From Krasilnikovia cinnamomea (GTDB lineage Bacteria; Actinomycetota; Actinomycetes; Mycobacteriales; Micromonosporaceae): DNA of 64,000 nt. The stretch is from assembly GCF_004217545.1 (NCBI RefSeq), contig NZ_SHKY01000001.1, positions 7,192,001-7,256,000 of the forward strand, read 5' to 3'. Numbering within the stretch: the stretch's first letter is position 1; the number at the start of each line of letters is the position of its first letter. Shown one piece after another: positions 1 through 8,599 of this stretch. The position numbers and the translations under genes are program-made. Below the pieces are notes generated by a model that made no database searches, was not told where the DNA came from, and saw only the letters and a list, made by a program, of their open reading frames with translations.

Positions 1-1723
1 CCCCGGCCCAGCAGATCGGCGGCGGGTGACCGGCCAGGACCGCAATCGCGGTGTGGTCCCGCAGGTGGACTTCCAGATAGCAGCACGACGCCATGGCGTC
101 CGGTTCGTAGCGCAGCAGCAGCTCGTTGGCGCGGCGCATGACGTCCGCCGGGCCGTACCCGTCGGCGGCGTACGCGCGCAGCGCGCTGCGCAGTTGCCCC
201 ATCGTCGCGGCGGCCTGGGAGCTGTGCCCGGCGACGTCGCCGATGACGACCGCGGCCCGGTCGGCGTCGATGTGGATCACGTCGTACCAGTCGCCGCCGA
301 CGTCGGCGCCGCGTGTCCAGGGCAGGTAGCGCACCGCGTGGCGGGCACCGTCGAGGGCCGGCAGCGGGTCGGGCAGCAGCGCCTGCTGCAGGTCCGCGGC
401 GATCGACAGCTGGGATTCGTAGAGCAGGGCCCGCTGCAACGCCTGGGCGGCCAGGCCGCTGAACGCCACCAGGTTGGCGCGCTCGTCGTCGTCGAACTGG
501 CGGGGCTCGCGGTACCCGATCACCAGGGTCCCGAGGACCTGCCCGGCGGTGCTCAGCGGCAGGAACGCCCACGCGTGGCGGCCGCCACCGGAGATGGCGC
601 GCATGGGGTCGGGCTGGGCCGCGGCGAACTCCTCCGGGGAGCACAGGTAGCGCGGTTGCCCGGTGGCCGCGACCATGGTGGCCGGGTAGGGGTGGGTCAT
701 CGGCAGCTCGCTGAGCTGGTCCACGACGTGCTCCTCGTACCCGGCGTGGTAGCGCAGGACCAGCCGGCCATGCTCGATCAACAGGACGGCCAGGCCGTGC
801 CCGCGGGCGGACGGGCGCACGACGGTGCCCATCGCCTGGTACACCTCCTCGGCGGTGCTCGCGGCGACCAGCGCGGCGGTGACGGCCTGCAACGCGCTTG
901 TCCAGTACGCCGCCGCCCTGGCCTGGGCCGCGCTGCGTTCGAGCTGGCGCTGGTAATCCACCGACTCGGTGACGTCGCGGTACGACACCGCGACGATCCC
1001 GGCGCCGACCCGGACGGCCTTGAGCTCCCAGACCGGCGCCGTGCTCGGCGCGGTGATCTGCTGGTGCCACATCTCGCCGGTCTCGGCGACCTCCCGCAGG
1101 TACGGAAACAGTTGCACCTCCCCATCGCCGGAGAAGTCGGCGACGATGCGGTGCCCGATGAGTTCCTCGACGGTGCGCCCGGCGAGCTTGGCGCCGATGT
1201 AGTTGGTGTAGTCGCAGACGAAGTCGATGATCATGCCGGAGTCGTCGTGGACGGCGCGCAGCAGGGTGAACCCGTCGAACGCCGCGTCCAGCGCGTCGTA
1301 CAGTCGGGTTCCGCCCTCGGTCTGCGACCCCATGGTCAGCTTGCTCAGGTCGACGAACCGGGCCACGAACCCGTCCCCGAACGGCACGATCCGGATCTCG
1401 AAATGACCGGTCAGGTTCGTCCGGTCGTAGTACACCGTCCGGACCGCCGGCACCCGCTGCTCCACCACGCGCCGGTACAGCGGCAGCGTGCCGTCCGTGA
1501 CCGTCTCCGGCCACAGCTCCCGGTACGTCCGCCCGACCAGCTCGGCGCGGGGCCGGGCGAGAAACCGGCAGCCGGCCTCGTTGAGGTAGGTGAGGGTGAA
1601 GTCCACGATGCCGCCGCCGGCGTCGCGCACCGCCGTCGCGAGCGCGCAGCCGTGCGGATCCGCCTCCATCAGGGCCACGACGTCCGCAGACGGCTCCCCA
1701 GCGCGTGCCTCGCTGCTCATCAT
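1..1723 (-). CDS. PAS/GAF sensor with SpoIIE-type PP2C phosphatase domain (partial, C-terminus beyond window)
   Basis: Protein serine phosphatase of the RsbU/SpoIIE kind, expected to dephosphorylate an anti-anti-sigma factor in response to a sensed signal. Reading from ATG 1723 (or the adjacent ATG 1720; an AGGGG lies just upstream) the protein shows two PAS-like segments (about residues 15-125 and 135-260, with EIRIVPFGDGF and VAVSYRDVTE), a GAF-like domain (about 270-420, ending near LGTLVIGYREP) and the start of the phosphatase: LQQALLPDPLP, GGDWYDVI with its metal-binding Asp, VIGDVAGHS, and AGHPPP just before the window edge. No membrane segment is seen, so it is cytosolic. The last part of the phosphatase domain lies outside the window. 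It is the only gene before the chemoreceptor at 1880 and is separated from it by a strong hairpin. Family assignment is firm; the signal and the partner are unknown. Confidence 0.9.
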   Translation of the reverse strand, partial: MMSSEARAGEPSADVVALMEADPHGCALATAVRDAGGGIVDFTLTYLNEAGCRFLARPRAELVGRTYRELWPETVTDGTLPLYRRVVEQRVPAVRTVYYDRTNLTGHFEIRIVPFGDGFVARFVDLSKLTMGSQTEGGTRLYDALDAAFDGFTLLRAVHDDSGMIIDFVCDYTNYIGAKLAGRTVEELIGHRIVADFSGDGEVQLFPYLREVAETGEMWHQQITAPSTAPVWELKAVRVGAGIVAVSYRDVTESVDYQRQLERSAAQARAAAYWTSALQAVTAALVAASTAEEVYQAMGTVVRPSARGHGLAVLLIEHGRLVLRYHAGYEEHVVDQLSELPMTHPYPATMVAATGQPRYLCSPEEFAAAQPDPMRAISGGGRHAWAFLPLSTAGQVLGTLVIGYREPRQFDDDERANLVAFSGLAAQALQRALLYESQLSIAADLQQALLPDPLPALDGARHAVRYLPWTRGADVGGDWYDVIHIDADRAAVVIGDVAGHSSQAAATMGQLRSALRAYAADGYGPADVMRRANELLLRYEPDAMASCCYLEVHLRDHTAIAVLAGHPPPICWAG

Positions 1724-1832
1724 CGGCCCCTGCGGCACATGCGCATCAGGGTAGCCGTCCCGGCCCGGCCGGTCGCCGTCTTCACCCCTGACCTTCGGCC
1801 TGCCACCCGGGTGGGGGGTCGCCATCACCACC

Positions 1833-1869
1833 CGCCTACCGCACCCCACGGGGGAGGGTGCGGTAGGCG
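1833..1869 (-). terminator. Hairpin terminator downstream of the Cache chemoreceptor
   Basis: A perfect 14-bp inverted repeat (1833-1846 with 1856-1869) closes a 9-nt loop directly after the chemoreceptor stop codon. There is no U-tract, as is common for actinobacterial terminators. It separates the chemoreceptor transcript from the phosphatase gene. Confidence 0.7.
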
Positions 1870-1879
1870 CCGCCCGCCG

Positions 1880-3487
1880 TCAGACCGTGAACCGGGTGGT
1901 CAGCGTACGGATGGAACCGGCCAGTTCGGCTAGTTCCGCCGCCGCGACGCTGACCTGCTCGGCGTGGGTGGCCGCGGAGCCGGCCGCTCCGGCCACCTCC
2001 CCGATCACGGCGTTCATGTCGGACACCTGACCGCTGGTGCTGGCGGTGCCGCTGGACAGCAGGTTGGTCGTGGTCTCCTGCTGCTCCACGGCGGCGGCGA
2101 TGGTGATCTGGTAGTCGCTGATCTTGTCGATAACGGCGGTGATCCCGCCGATCGCCTCGACCGCCGAACCGGTGTCCTCCTGGATCGCGGTGATCTTCGC
2201 GGCGACCTCCGCGGTCGCCTCGGCGGTCGCGTTGGCCAGCGTCTTGACCTCGGTCGCGACGACCGCGAAGCCCTTGCCCTGCTCACCGGCGCGGGCCGCC
2301 TCGATCGTGGCGTTGAGGGCCAGCAGGTTGGTCTGCTTGGCGATGGAGTCGATCAGCGCGATCACGTCGCTGATCTCGGCGCTGGAGGCACCGAGCCGGG
2401 AAACCGTGGCGCTGGCCGAGTCCGCGGCGGTGACCGCGTCGGCGGTGACCCGGGCGGCGTCGGCGGCGCTGCTGGCGATCTCGGCGATGGACGCGTGCAT
2501 CTCCTCTGCGCCGCTGGCCATGGTGCCGACCTGGACGGCGACGCCCTCCGCGGTGGCGTTCATGCGCTTCGCCTGCTGCGCGGTGTCCGCGGTGACGGTG
2601 CTGATCTCGGCGCTGGCGGCCTCCAGCTGGGCGCTGTTGGCGGCGACCGCCTCGGCGGCGTCGTGCAACTGCCCGATGGCGGCGCGGTTGTTGGCCACGG
2701 CGGCGTCCACGGCGGCCGCCATGCGGGCCAGATCGTCGTTGCCGTCGAGGTCGACGCGGGCGGTGAGGTCGCCCGCGGCGACCCGCTGCAGGGTGCGCCG
2801 GATCCGGCCGATCGCCGAGGAGATGCGGCGCACGATGCGCCACGCCGTGACCGTCAGCAGCAGCAGGCCGATGGCGCCGACGATGCCCGTGGTGCGGGCC
2901 TGCGCGGCGGCTGCGGCGTCCACATCGTCCACGTACACGCCGGAGCCGATGACCCAGCCCCAGTTCGGGACGCCCTGCACATAGGACACCTTTGGCTGCG
3001 GGTCCTTCTTGCCGGGCTTGGGCCAGTAGTACTCGACCGTGCCCGCGCCGTCCGCCTTGACCACGTCGACCATCTCGACGAACAGGTGCTTGCCGGTCGG
3101 GTCCGTGTTGCCGGTCAGGTCCTGGCCGTTGAGTTCGGGCTTCATCGGGTGCATGACCATGCGCGGGGTCATGTCGTTGATCCAGAGGTAGTTGTCGCCG
3201 GCGTAGCGCAGGGTCCGCACCGCGGCGATGGCCTGGCGCTGGGCCTGCTCACGGGTCAGCTCGCCGGTGGCCTCCTTGGCGATGTAGCCGTTGACGACGC
3301 CGGTGACGGCCTCGACGACATGGCGGGTCTGCAGCTTGCGTTCGGCCATGAGGCTGTCGCGGGTCGTGACGAGCGACGAGATCACCACGGCCACGATGCT
3401 CGTCAACGCGAGCAGGATCATGACGGCCAGGCGCGCGGTCACGCCGGGTTTGGTGAGCTGCCGCAACCGCATCGTCACAGCATTCAT
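1880..3487 (-). CDS. Methyl-accepting chemotaxis protein with single Cache sensor domain
   Basis: Transmembrane chemoreceptor that would bind a small ligand outside the cell and control CheA. The order is TM1 (about residues 20-42), an sCache_2-type sensor (about 45-195, with NYLWINDM, MVMHPM and GWVIGSGVYVDD), TM2, HAMP, then the coiled-coil signalling domain with the conserved tip NLLALNATIEAARAGEQGKG. I chose ATG 3487 because AAGGAG (3497-3502) sits 9 nt upstream; a GTG-to-ATG extension to 3505 would place the Shine-Dalgarno inside the gene. Length (535 aa) is usual. No che genes are in the window, so it acts with a che/fla cluster elsewhere. The 9-mer GTCCGATAG occurs upstream (3605-3613, minus strand) and also before the second chemoreceptor at 7076-7084. 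Confidence 0.93.
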   Translation of the reverse strand: MNAVTMRLRQLTKPGVTARLAVMILLALTSIVAVVISSLVTTRDSLMAERKLQTRHVVEAVTGVVNGYIAKEATGELTREQAQRQAIAAVRTLRYAGDNYLWINDMTPRMVMHPMKPELNGQDLTGNTDPTGKHLFVEMVDVVKADGAGTVEYYWPKPGKKDPQPKVSYVQGVPNWGWVIGSGVYVDDVDAAAAAQARTTGIVGAIGLLLLTVTAWRIVRRISSAIGRIRRTLQRVAAGDLTARVDLDGNDDLARMAAAVDAAVANNRAAIGQLHDAAEAVAANSAQLEAASAEISTVTADTAQQAKRMNATAEGVAVQVGTMASGAEEMHASIAEIASSAADAARVTADAVTAADSASATVSRLGASSAEISDVIALIDSIAKQTNLLALNATIEAARAGEQGKGFAVVATEVKTLANATAEATAEVAAKITAIQEDTGSAVEAIGGITAVIDKISDYQITIAAAVEQQETTTNLLSSGTASTSGQVSDMNAVIGEVAGAAGSAATHAEQVSVAAAELAELAGSIRTLTTRFTV

Positions 3488-3677
3488 CGGGGAGTTCTCC
3501 TTCATACCCGGCGGGAACGCCGGAGTGGCCCGTTGGGGGGATGGGACCGGTGCGCACGCGCTGGATGAGGTGCTGATCCACGCAGCGTGCGGACACGATC
3601 ACGCCTATCGGACCCGGCCCGCCACAGCGGACGATTTCCCTCCGGTGGTTTCCGTGACCCCCACCACCGGTGCGGAA

Positions 3678-4745
3678 TCAGCCGGGCCGGGCGGCCAGCA
3701 CCCCGGCGGCGTGTTCCATCAGCGCGGACACCGCGGCGGCCGGATCGGCGGGCGCGGCCGGGAACGGTACGGGGTCGAGGCAGCGTTCGAGCAGCAGCTC
3801 GACCACACCGGCCCGGTCGAGCACGGCGTCCGCGTCGATCGCCCCGGGCAGGATGCGCACCTCGACCGTGTCCCGCACCGGGGTGTCGGTCAGCAGTTGA
3901 GTCAGGTTGACGTCGAAGAACTTGGTCAGGCCGCCGTCGGCCGCCGCCCGGCGCAGATCCCCGTACGTCGGGGCGCCGTCGGCCGCCGCGACCAGGGCGT
4001 GCGGCAGCGGGGCGAGGCGGCGGCAGGCCGGGTTTGTCCCCAGCAGCGCGCGCAGCGGCTCCCGCCAGTGCGCGAACAGCCGGATCAGGTTCGCGAGGGC
4101 GGGCGCCGACCGGAACGGCGCACCGTCGACGTGCAGGTGGACCGCGGCCTCCCGGGCAACGGTGAAGCCGAGGTCGCGGGCCGGGCCGAGCAGCCGCTCC
4201 AGCGCGGCCCGGTGGTCGCCGGTCAGCGGCGGGGTCACGATCTCGCAGGGGCGCTCGCGTTCCCCGCCCAGCGGGGCGGCCAGCGCGATCGTCACGCCGG
4301 CCGGGTCGTCGAGCCGGTACACGTCGCCGTGGCGCTGCACCGGGCTGCGCCACAGCCGCGCCGTCGCCTCCAGCGCGGCGTCGAGGGTGCCGCCGGGATC
4401 GCTGTGCGCCGCGATCAGCCGGGTCAGCCGGGGGTCGTCGCTGAGGATCCGGAACCAGCCGGGACGGGCGGGGGCCCGCGGGTCCAGGTCGGCCAGCAGC
4501 GTGACGTCGTCCACGAGCGTGCACAGCGGGGCGCCGCCGCCGTCGCGTACCTCGAAGCCCTGGGTGAGGTGCAGGAACCGTCCCAGGCCGGGGACCAGGG
4601 ACGGTTCGCTGTCGTGATGCCACACCGGGCGCACCGAGCCGCCGTACCGGCGGGCCAGTTCCCGGGCGAGGGTGCGCCGGCTGCGGCCCGGCGGGGCCAT
4701 CAGCTCGATCTCGAACCCGGTTCGCCGGTGCAGCCGTGCGGTCAC
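3678..4745 (-). CDS. Putative amidoligase (Amidoligase_2 family)
   Basis: Protein of about 355 aa resembling the amidoligase family of the glutamine-synthetase-like carboxylate-amine ligases. These are proposed to form amide bonds on peptides or cell-wall material. The N-terminus TGFEIELMAPPGRSR is the family's first motif, with the metal-binding E-x-E (EIE). Later HLHVDGAPF, KFFDVNL and VEVRILPG correspond to further conserved strands, the last with the ExR motif. The GTG start at 4745 overlaps the TGA of the upstream gene (GTGA), so the longer in-frame extension upstream to 5021 is rejected. It is the third gene of a sigma factor / anti-sigma-like / amidoligase operon, which suggests envelope-stress or cell-wall modification. 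The substrate is unknown. Confidence 0.75.
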   Translation of the reverse strand: MTARLHRRTGFEIELMAPPGRSRRTLARELARRYGGSVRPVWHHDSEPSLVPGLGRFLHLTQGFEVRDGGGAPLCTLVDDVTLLADLDPRAPARPGWFRILSDDPRLTRLIAAHSDPGGTLDAALEATARLWRSPVQRHGDVYRLDDPAGVTIALAAPLGGERERPCEIVTPPLTGDHRAALERLLGPARDLGFTVAREAAVHLHVDGAPFRSAPALANLIRLFAHWREPLRALLGTNPACRRLAPLPHALVAAADGAPTYGDLRRAAADGGLTKFFDVNLTQLLTDTPVRDTVEVRILPGAIDADAVLDRAGVVELLLERCLDPVPFPAAPADPAAAVSALMEHAAGVLAARPG

Positions 4746-5377
4746 GGCTTGATCGGCAGGGGTTCGCCGGCCAGCAGCCGCTTGCCCGCGGCCACCTTGG
4801 CCGAGTACGGATCGGGCAGACGCCACAACTTGGCCAGTTTCACGGCGTCGTTGTAGTCGTAGCCCGCCCCGAAGAACGCGTCGAGCTGCGACTGCTCCCT
4901 GCTGGGCGGCGCACTGGTGACGGCACCACCCGGGGTCGGCGCGAACGGCAGGGTCTGGCCCGCCAGCAGGCGCCGCCCGGCCTCGGCCTTGACCGAGCCG
5001 ATGTCGCCCGTCGAGTTCCACAGCTTGGCGAGCTTCACCGCGTCGTCGTAGTCGTAGCCGGCCGAGAAGTAGGCGTCGAACTCCCGCTGCAGTTCGGCCC
5101 CGGACGGCGCGCTGGACGCCGACGCCGAGGGCGCGGCGGCGGGCAGCACGATGCTCACCCCGTCGGCGGGGCGGCCGGGCAGGAGGGTGGGCAGGTTGAT
5201 GGCGCCCGCGATCAGGCCGGCGCCCAGCACGGCACCGCCCGCGGCCTGGACGCCACGACGGCGCCGCCGATACGTACGGGACAGCTGCTGTACCCGGGCG
5301 TAGACCGCCCCCGGGTCGGGAGTCGGGTGTTCGTGGGCCTCGAACGCCCCGCGCAGTTGCTCTTCAAGGTGGGTCAC
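4742..5377 (-). CDS. Membrane anti-sigma-like protein with two tandem C-terminal repeats
   Basis: A 211-aa protein starting at GTG 5377, overlapping the sigma-factor stop (GTGA), with AGGAGG upstream. It has a cytoplasmic N-terminus (about 1-45) with an RRRRR stretch, one membrane segment (VQAAGGAVLGAGLIAGAINL), an Ala/Ser/Pro linker, and two similar extracytoplasmic units. The first unit contains AYFSAGYDYDDAVKLAKLW and RRLLAGQTLPF. The second contains AFFGAGYDYNDAVKLAKLW and KRLLAGEPLPI. No zinc-binding anti-sigma HxxxCxxC motif is visible. Position directly after an ECF sigma gene and the one-TM topology suggest a sigma regulator. The repeats (about 45 aa each) look like a small helical domain that I do not recognise. 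Confidence 0.7.
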   Translation of the reverse strand: MTHLEEQLRGAFEAHEHPTPDPGAVYARVQQLSRTYRRRRRGVQAAGGAVLGAGLIAGAINLPTLLPGRPADGVSIVLPAAAPSASASSAPSGAELQREFDAYFSAGYDYDDAVKLAKLWNSTGDIGSVKAEAGRRLLAGQTLPFAPTPGGAVTSAPPSREQSQLDAFFGAGYDYNDAVKLAKLWRLPDPYSAKVAAGKRLLAGEPLPIKP

Positions 5378-5898
5378 GACGCCTCCTGGGCGTGGATCAT
5401 GTGGGGTCGCTCCGACGACAGCCGGAGGTTCTTCAGTGCCCTCGAGGCGTGGCTGCGCACCGTGGCAGGTGAGCAGCCGAGCAGTTCGGCGATCGCGTCG
5501 TCGTCCAGATGCTCGTAGTAGCGCAGCACGAGCACCGCGCGCTGTTTGCGGCCCAGCGTGGCCAGCCGGTGCCACAGCGCGTCGGCGTCCACGACGCCCT
5601 GGGCGTGGTCGGGTGCCCCGCCCCGGGCGTCGTCGAGCTCCACCAGCCGCTCACCGACGGCGTGCACGTTGCGCGCCGCCCAGCTACGCCGCCAGGAGAG
5701 GTACTCGTTGAGCACCATCCGGCGGACGTACGCCTCGGGCGAGTCGGCGCCGGTGATCCGCCGCCACTTGACCTGGGCCCGGGCCAGCACCTCCTGCACG
5801 ATGTCCTGGGCGAGGTCACGATCGCCGGTCAGGACGATCGCGTAGCGCAACAGGCTCGGTATCCGGGCTATGGCGAACTGCTCGAAGGTCACATCCAT
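5374..5898 (-). CDS. SigE-family ECF RNA polymerase sigma factor
   Basis: ECF sigma factor of the actinobacterial SigE-family type, about 174 aa. Region 2 spans about residues 5-75 (FAIARIPSLLRYAIVLTGD, DLAQDIVQEVLARAQ, W-R-RI) and region 4 about 105-160 (LATLGRKQRAVLVLRYYE, ELLGCSPATVRSHASRAL). ATG 5898 gives the usual N-terminus MDVTFEQFAIAR; an in-frame TTG at 5940 would add 14 unlikely residues. There is no clear Shine-Dalgarno. It heads a translationally coupled operon with the anti-sigma-like protein and the amidoligase, which are probably its regulator and part of its output. Confidence 0.9.
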   Translation of the reverse strand: MDVTFEQFAIARIPSLLRYAIVLTGDRDLAQDIVQEVLARAQVKWRRITGADSPEAYVRRMVLNEYLSWRRSWAARNVHAVGERLVELDDARGGAPDHAQGVVDADALWHRLATLGRKQRAVLVLRYYEHLDDDAIAELLGCSPATVRSHASRALKNLRLSSERPHMIHAQEAS

Positions 5899-5949
5899 GA
5901 AGACGTACGCGGACCCTGCGGATGTGCACCCATGATCCAAGAATTTTCG

Positions 5950-5965
5950 CGCCGCCGTGGCGGCG
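5950..5965 (-). terminator. Short hairpin terminator after the PAS chemoreceptor
   Basis: A GC-rich palindrome (CGCCGCC/GGCGGCG) a few bases past the chemoreceptor stop. On the minus strand it is followed by CGAAAATTCTT, the most A/T-rich stretch nearby. The loop is small (about 4 nt effective), so this is a modest call. Confidence 0.45.
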
Positions 5966-5968
5966 AGG

Positions 5969-7057
5969 TCACCAGGCCCGGCTCACCACGACCTGGCCGA
6001 GCCGCTCCACCTGGCCGCTGATCGCCCCGGCCGCCGCGCGGACGGTCTCCGCCGCCTGCGCCGACGCCTGGACCGACTCCGCGACCGAGCGCACGCCGCC
6101 GGACATCTGGGCGGTGGTGGCGGTCTGCTCCTCGATCGCCCCGGCGATCATCGTCTGCTGCTCGGCCACCCGGTCGATCAGCTCCACGATGCCGGCGATC
6201 GCGCCGTCGACCTGCGAACTCTCGCCCTGGATGGCGTCGGCCATCGCGATGATCTGCTGGGTCGCCTCGGCGGTGCGCGCGGCGAGGTCCTTGACCTCAC
6301 CGGCGACGACGGCGAAGCCCTTGCCGCTCTCCCCGGCCCGGGCCGCCTCGATGGTCGCGTTGAGCGCCAGCAGCTTGGTCTGGTCGGCGATCGAGGTGAT
6401 CAGGTTGGTGACGTCGCTGATCTGGCGGCTGGACTCCTGCAGCCGGACCATCGTCTCGGCGGCGTTGCGGGCCGACTCCACGGCCGCGCCGGTGTCGGCG
6501 GCCGCGGCGCTGACCCGCGACGAGATCTCCCGGATGCTCTCGGTCATCTCGGCGGAGCCCTGCGAGATCAGGTGCGCCTGCTCGGCGGTGTCGCCGGAGG
6601 CGGCCGCGAGGTGGTCGCCCAGGTTGTTGAGCGAGTGCACCGCGCCGTCGAGGTCGGAGGCGAGTTCGGACGTCACCGCGGCGGAGTGCTCCCGGGCGGT
6701 CACGTCACCCCAGGTCGCGACGTACCCGCCGCCGGGGATGCGGTCGACGATGACCTCGGCGTACACGTCCATCTCGCCGCCCTCGATCTTGCGGGTCTCG
6801 GTGTACGGGAAGTCGGTGACCTCCTTGACCACCTTCTTGAACGTGTCCCGCAGCGCCTGCAGCGCCGCCGGTCCCCGCTCGGTGGCGACGCGGGTCATGA
6901 GTTTGGTGCCGAGCTCGTTGCGCCAGACGACGTCTCCGTTGTCGTCCACGACGATGATGACGGCCGGAAGGGCCGCGAGCACCGCCCGCATCGCGTCGGC
7001 CGAACCCACCAACGGGTGCACGGACTCGCCCTTGCTGAATGACCCGAACCGCGCCAC
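5969..7057 (-). CDS. Soluble PAS-domain methyl-accepting chemotaxis protein
   Basis: Cytoplasmic chemoreceptor-like protein (about 362 aa) without membrane segments. An N-terminal PAS domain (about residues 20-125: AALPAVIIVVDDNGDVVWRN and GGYVATWGDVTARE) is followed by a methyl-accepting signalling domain with tip LLALNATIEAARAGESGKG and a flanking coiled coil. There is no HAMP. It would sense an internal cue such as redox, oxygen or a small molecule. Two GTG starts are possible: 7063, or 7057 which has AGGGGAG at a proper 5-nt spacing and is preferred. It lies directly downstream of narI (about 150 bp), so a link between nitrate respiration and taxis is possible but inferred from position only. 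Confidence 0.9.
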   Translation of the reverse strand: MARFGSFSKGESVHPLVGSADAMRAVLAALPAVIIVVDDNGDVVWRNELGTKLMTRVATERGPAALQALRDTFKKVVKEVTDFPYTETRKIEGGEMDVYAEVIVDRIPGGGYVATWGDVTAREHSAAVTSELASDLDGAVHSLNNLGDHLAAASGDTAEQAHLISQGSAEMTESIREISSRVSAAAADTGAAVESARNAAETMVRLQESSRQISDVTNLITSIADQTKLLALNATIEAARAGESGKGFAVVAGEVKDLAARTAEATQQIIAMADAIQGESSQVDGAIAGIVELIDRVAEQQTMIAGAIEEQTATTAQMSGGVRSVAESVQASAQAAETVRAAAGAISGQVERLGQVVVSRAW

Positions 7058-7214
7058 TTGCACTCCCCTAACTCGCTATCGGACGGGGAAACAATCGGCC
7101 GGTCCGGAACCGAGGCCAGTACTTCGCGCCACATTTTTGCCACCCTTGCCGGTCGGCACCGGCGGCGGCGGGCCGAACCGGTCGAATCAGCTCTTCGGGG
7201 CATTGAGCGGCCAG

Positions 7215-7958
7215 TCAGGGCACCCGCTCCCAGCCGCGCCGCCCGGGGCGGCTGCCCAACTGGGCATCGCGGCTGCGGTAGACGATGTACGGGCGGGTGA
7301 GATACCCCAGCGGCGCCGAGAACACGTGCACGAGCCGGCTGAACGGCCAGAACGCGAACAGCGCCCACGCGCATAGGGCGTGAATCCGGAAACCGATCGG
7401 CGCCTGCAGGATCAGGCCCGGGTCCGGGTGCAGCGCGAAGATCGACCGGAACCACGGCGCCACGGTCAGCCGGTAGTCGTGCGGGTGTGCGGTGAGGTTG
7501 CCCAGCACGGTGGTGCCCAGGCCCAGCACGATCGTGCCCACCAGGAGCACGTACATGATCTTGTCGTTGCGGGTGGTGGCGGAGAAGACCGGGCCGACCG
7601 TTCGGCGGCGGTAGACGAGGATGGCGGCACCGGCCAGGGTGCAGAAGCCGGCCACCGTGCCGAGGCCGACCGCGACGGCGTGGTAGGCGGTCTCGCTCAC
7701 CCCGGCCGCGTCGGTCCACGACTCCGGGACGAGCAAGCCTCCGATGTGGCCGACGGCGACCAGCAGGATGCCGAAGTGGAACAGCGGACTGCCGATGCGC
7801 AGCAGGCGCCGCTCGTAGAGCTGCGACGAGCGGGTCGTCCAGCCGAACTTGTCGTACCGGTAGCGCCACACGTGCCCGGCCACGAAGACGGTGATGGCCA
7901 CGTACGGGACGACCACCCAGAGCAGGATGTTGAGGGTGCTGTGCGGATCGGTCGTCAT
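7215..7958 (-). CDS. narI: Respiratory nitrate reductase gamma subunit (cytochrome b, NarI)
   Basis: Membrane di-haem cytochrome b subunit that takes electrons from menaquinol and passes them to NarH. The 247-aa sequence has five membrane segments and the family's features: N-terminal LWVVVPYVAITVFVAGHVWRY, the haem-ligand histidines in FHFGILLVAVGHIGG and FRIHALCAWALFAFWPF, and the C-terminal RPYIVYR. ATG 7958 overlaps the narJ stop (ATGA). It is the last gene of the narGHJI operon. Confidence 0.97.
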   Translation of the reverse strand: MTTDPHSTLNILLWVVVPYVAITVFVAGHVWRYRYDKFGWTTRSSQLYERRLLRIGSPLFHFGILLVAVGHIGGLLVPESWTDAAGVSETAYHAVAVGLGTVAGFCTLAGAAILVYRRRTVGPVFSATTRNDKIMYVLLVGTIVLGLGTTVLGNLTAHPHDYRLTVAPWFRSIFALHPDPGLILQAPIGFRIHALCAWALFAFWPFSRLVHVFSAPLGYLTRPYIVYRSRDAQLGSRPGRRGWERVP

Positions 7959-8599
7959 CGCGACGCCCCCTGCGGTGTGAGCCTCGGGTCGGGCATGTAC
8001 TCCGGGGGCGCGAACGGGGCGAGCCCGACCTGTTCCTCGGGCGGGCCCTCGGCGGCGAGGCGGGCGACCGCGGCCCGCAGGTCCGCGCCCAGCGGCGGCA
8101 GCGTCGCCGACACCGAGTCGAGGACGCCGGCCCACGGGGATTCGGCGTCGCGCAGGGCCAGACGCAGCAGTTCGATCGCCGCCCGGTGTTCGGCCAGCAG
8201 GGCGCGGCCCTGCCGTGGGTCGGTCGCGGCGTACTCCAGCAGCACGGCGAGGTGGTCGGGCAGTTCGTCGTCGACCAGGCGCAGGCCGGCCGCCGCGTAC
8301 GTCTGCTTGAGCCGCAGCAGGGCCATCCCCCGCTTGCGGGTGTCGCCGTGGGCGTAGTACGTGAGGAACAGGCAGCAGCGTTTGCGGTGGTCGAACGTGG
8401 CCACGTAGTCGGCGGCGGCCCGGGCGGGGGCGGTGCGCGCCAGGTGGGCGACGAGGCGCCGCAGAGGCCCGCCCACCGGGTCGTCCAGGGTGGCCGCGAC
8501 CCGGTCCAGCAGGCCGAGCCGGGCGTAGAGCTGCTCGTCGGGGTATCCGACCAGCAGCGACTGGGCCTGCCACGCCCGGGCGAGCGCGTCCGCCTTCAT
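7955..8599 (-). CDS. narJ: Nitrate reductase molybdenum cofactor assembly chaperone NarJ
   Basis: System-specific chaperone (214 aa) that holds apo-NarGH in the cytoplasm until the molybdenum cofactor is inserted. It shows the TorD/NarJ features: an N-terminal helix with SLLVGYPDEQLYARL, the central FDHRKRCCLFLTYYAHGDTRKRG, and the acidic ELPDHLAVLLEYAA. ATG 8599 overlaps the narH TGA and its own stop overlaps the narI ATG, so all three are translationally coupled. It is not part of the final enzyme. Confidence 0.96.
   Translation of the reverse strand: MKADALARAWQAQSLLVGYPDEQLYARLGLLDRVAATLDDPVGGPLRRLVAHLARTAPARAAADYVATFDHRKRCCLFLTYYAHGDTRKRGMALLRLKQTYAAAGLRLVDDELPDHLAVLLEYAATDPRQGRALLAEHRAAIELLRLALRDAESPWAGVLDSVSATLPPLGADLRAAVARLAAEGPPEEQVGLAPFAPPEYMPDPRLTPQGASR

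Noticed and set aside
26..1933. 635-aa plus-strand open frame
   Set aside because: It lies antisense to the PAS/GAF phosphatase and the chemoreceptor end. Its composition (Arg, Gly, Val, His-rich) is that of a shadow frame in GC-rich DNA.
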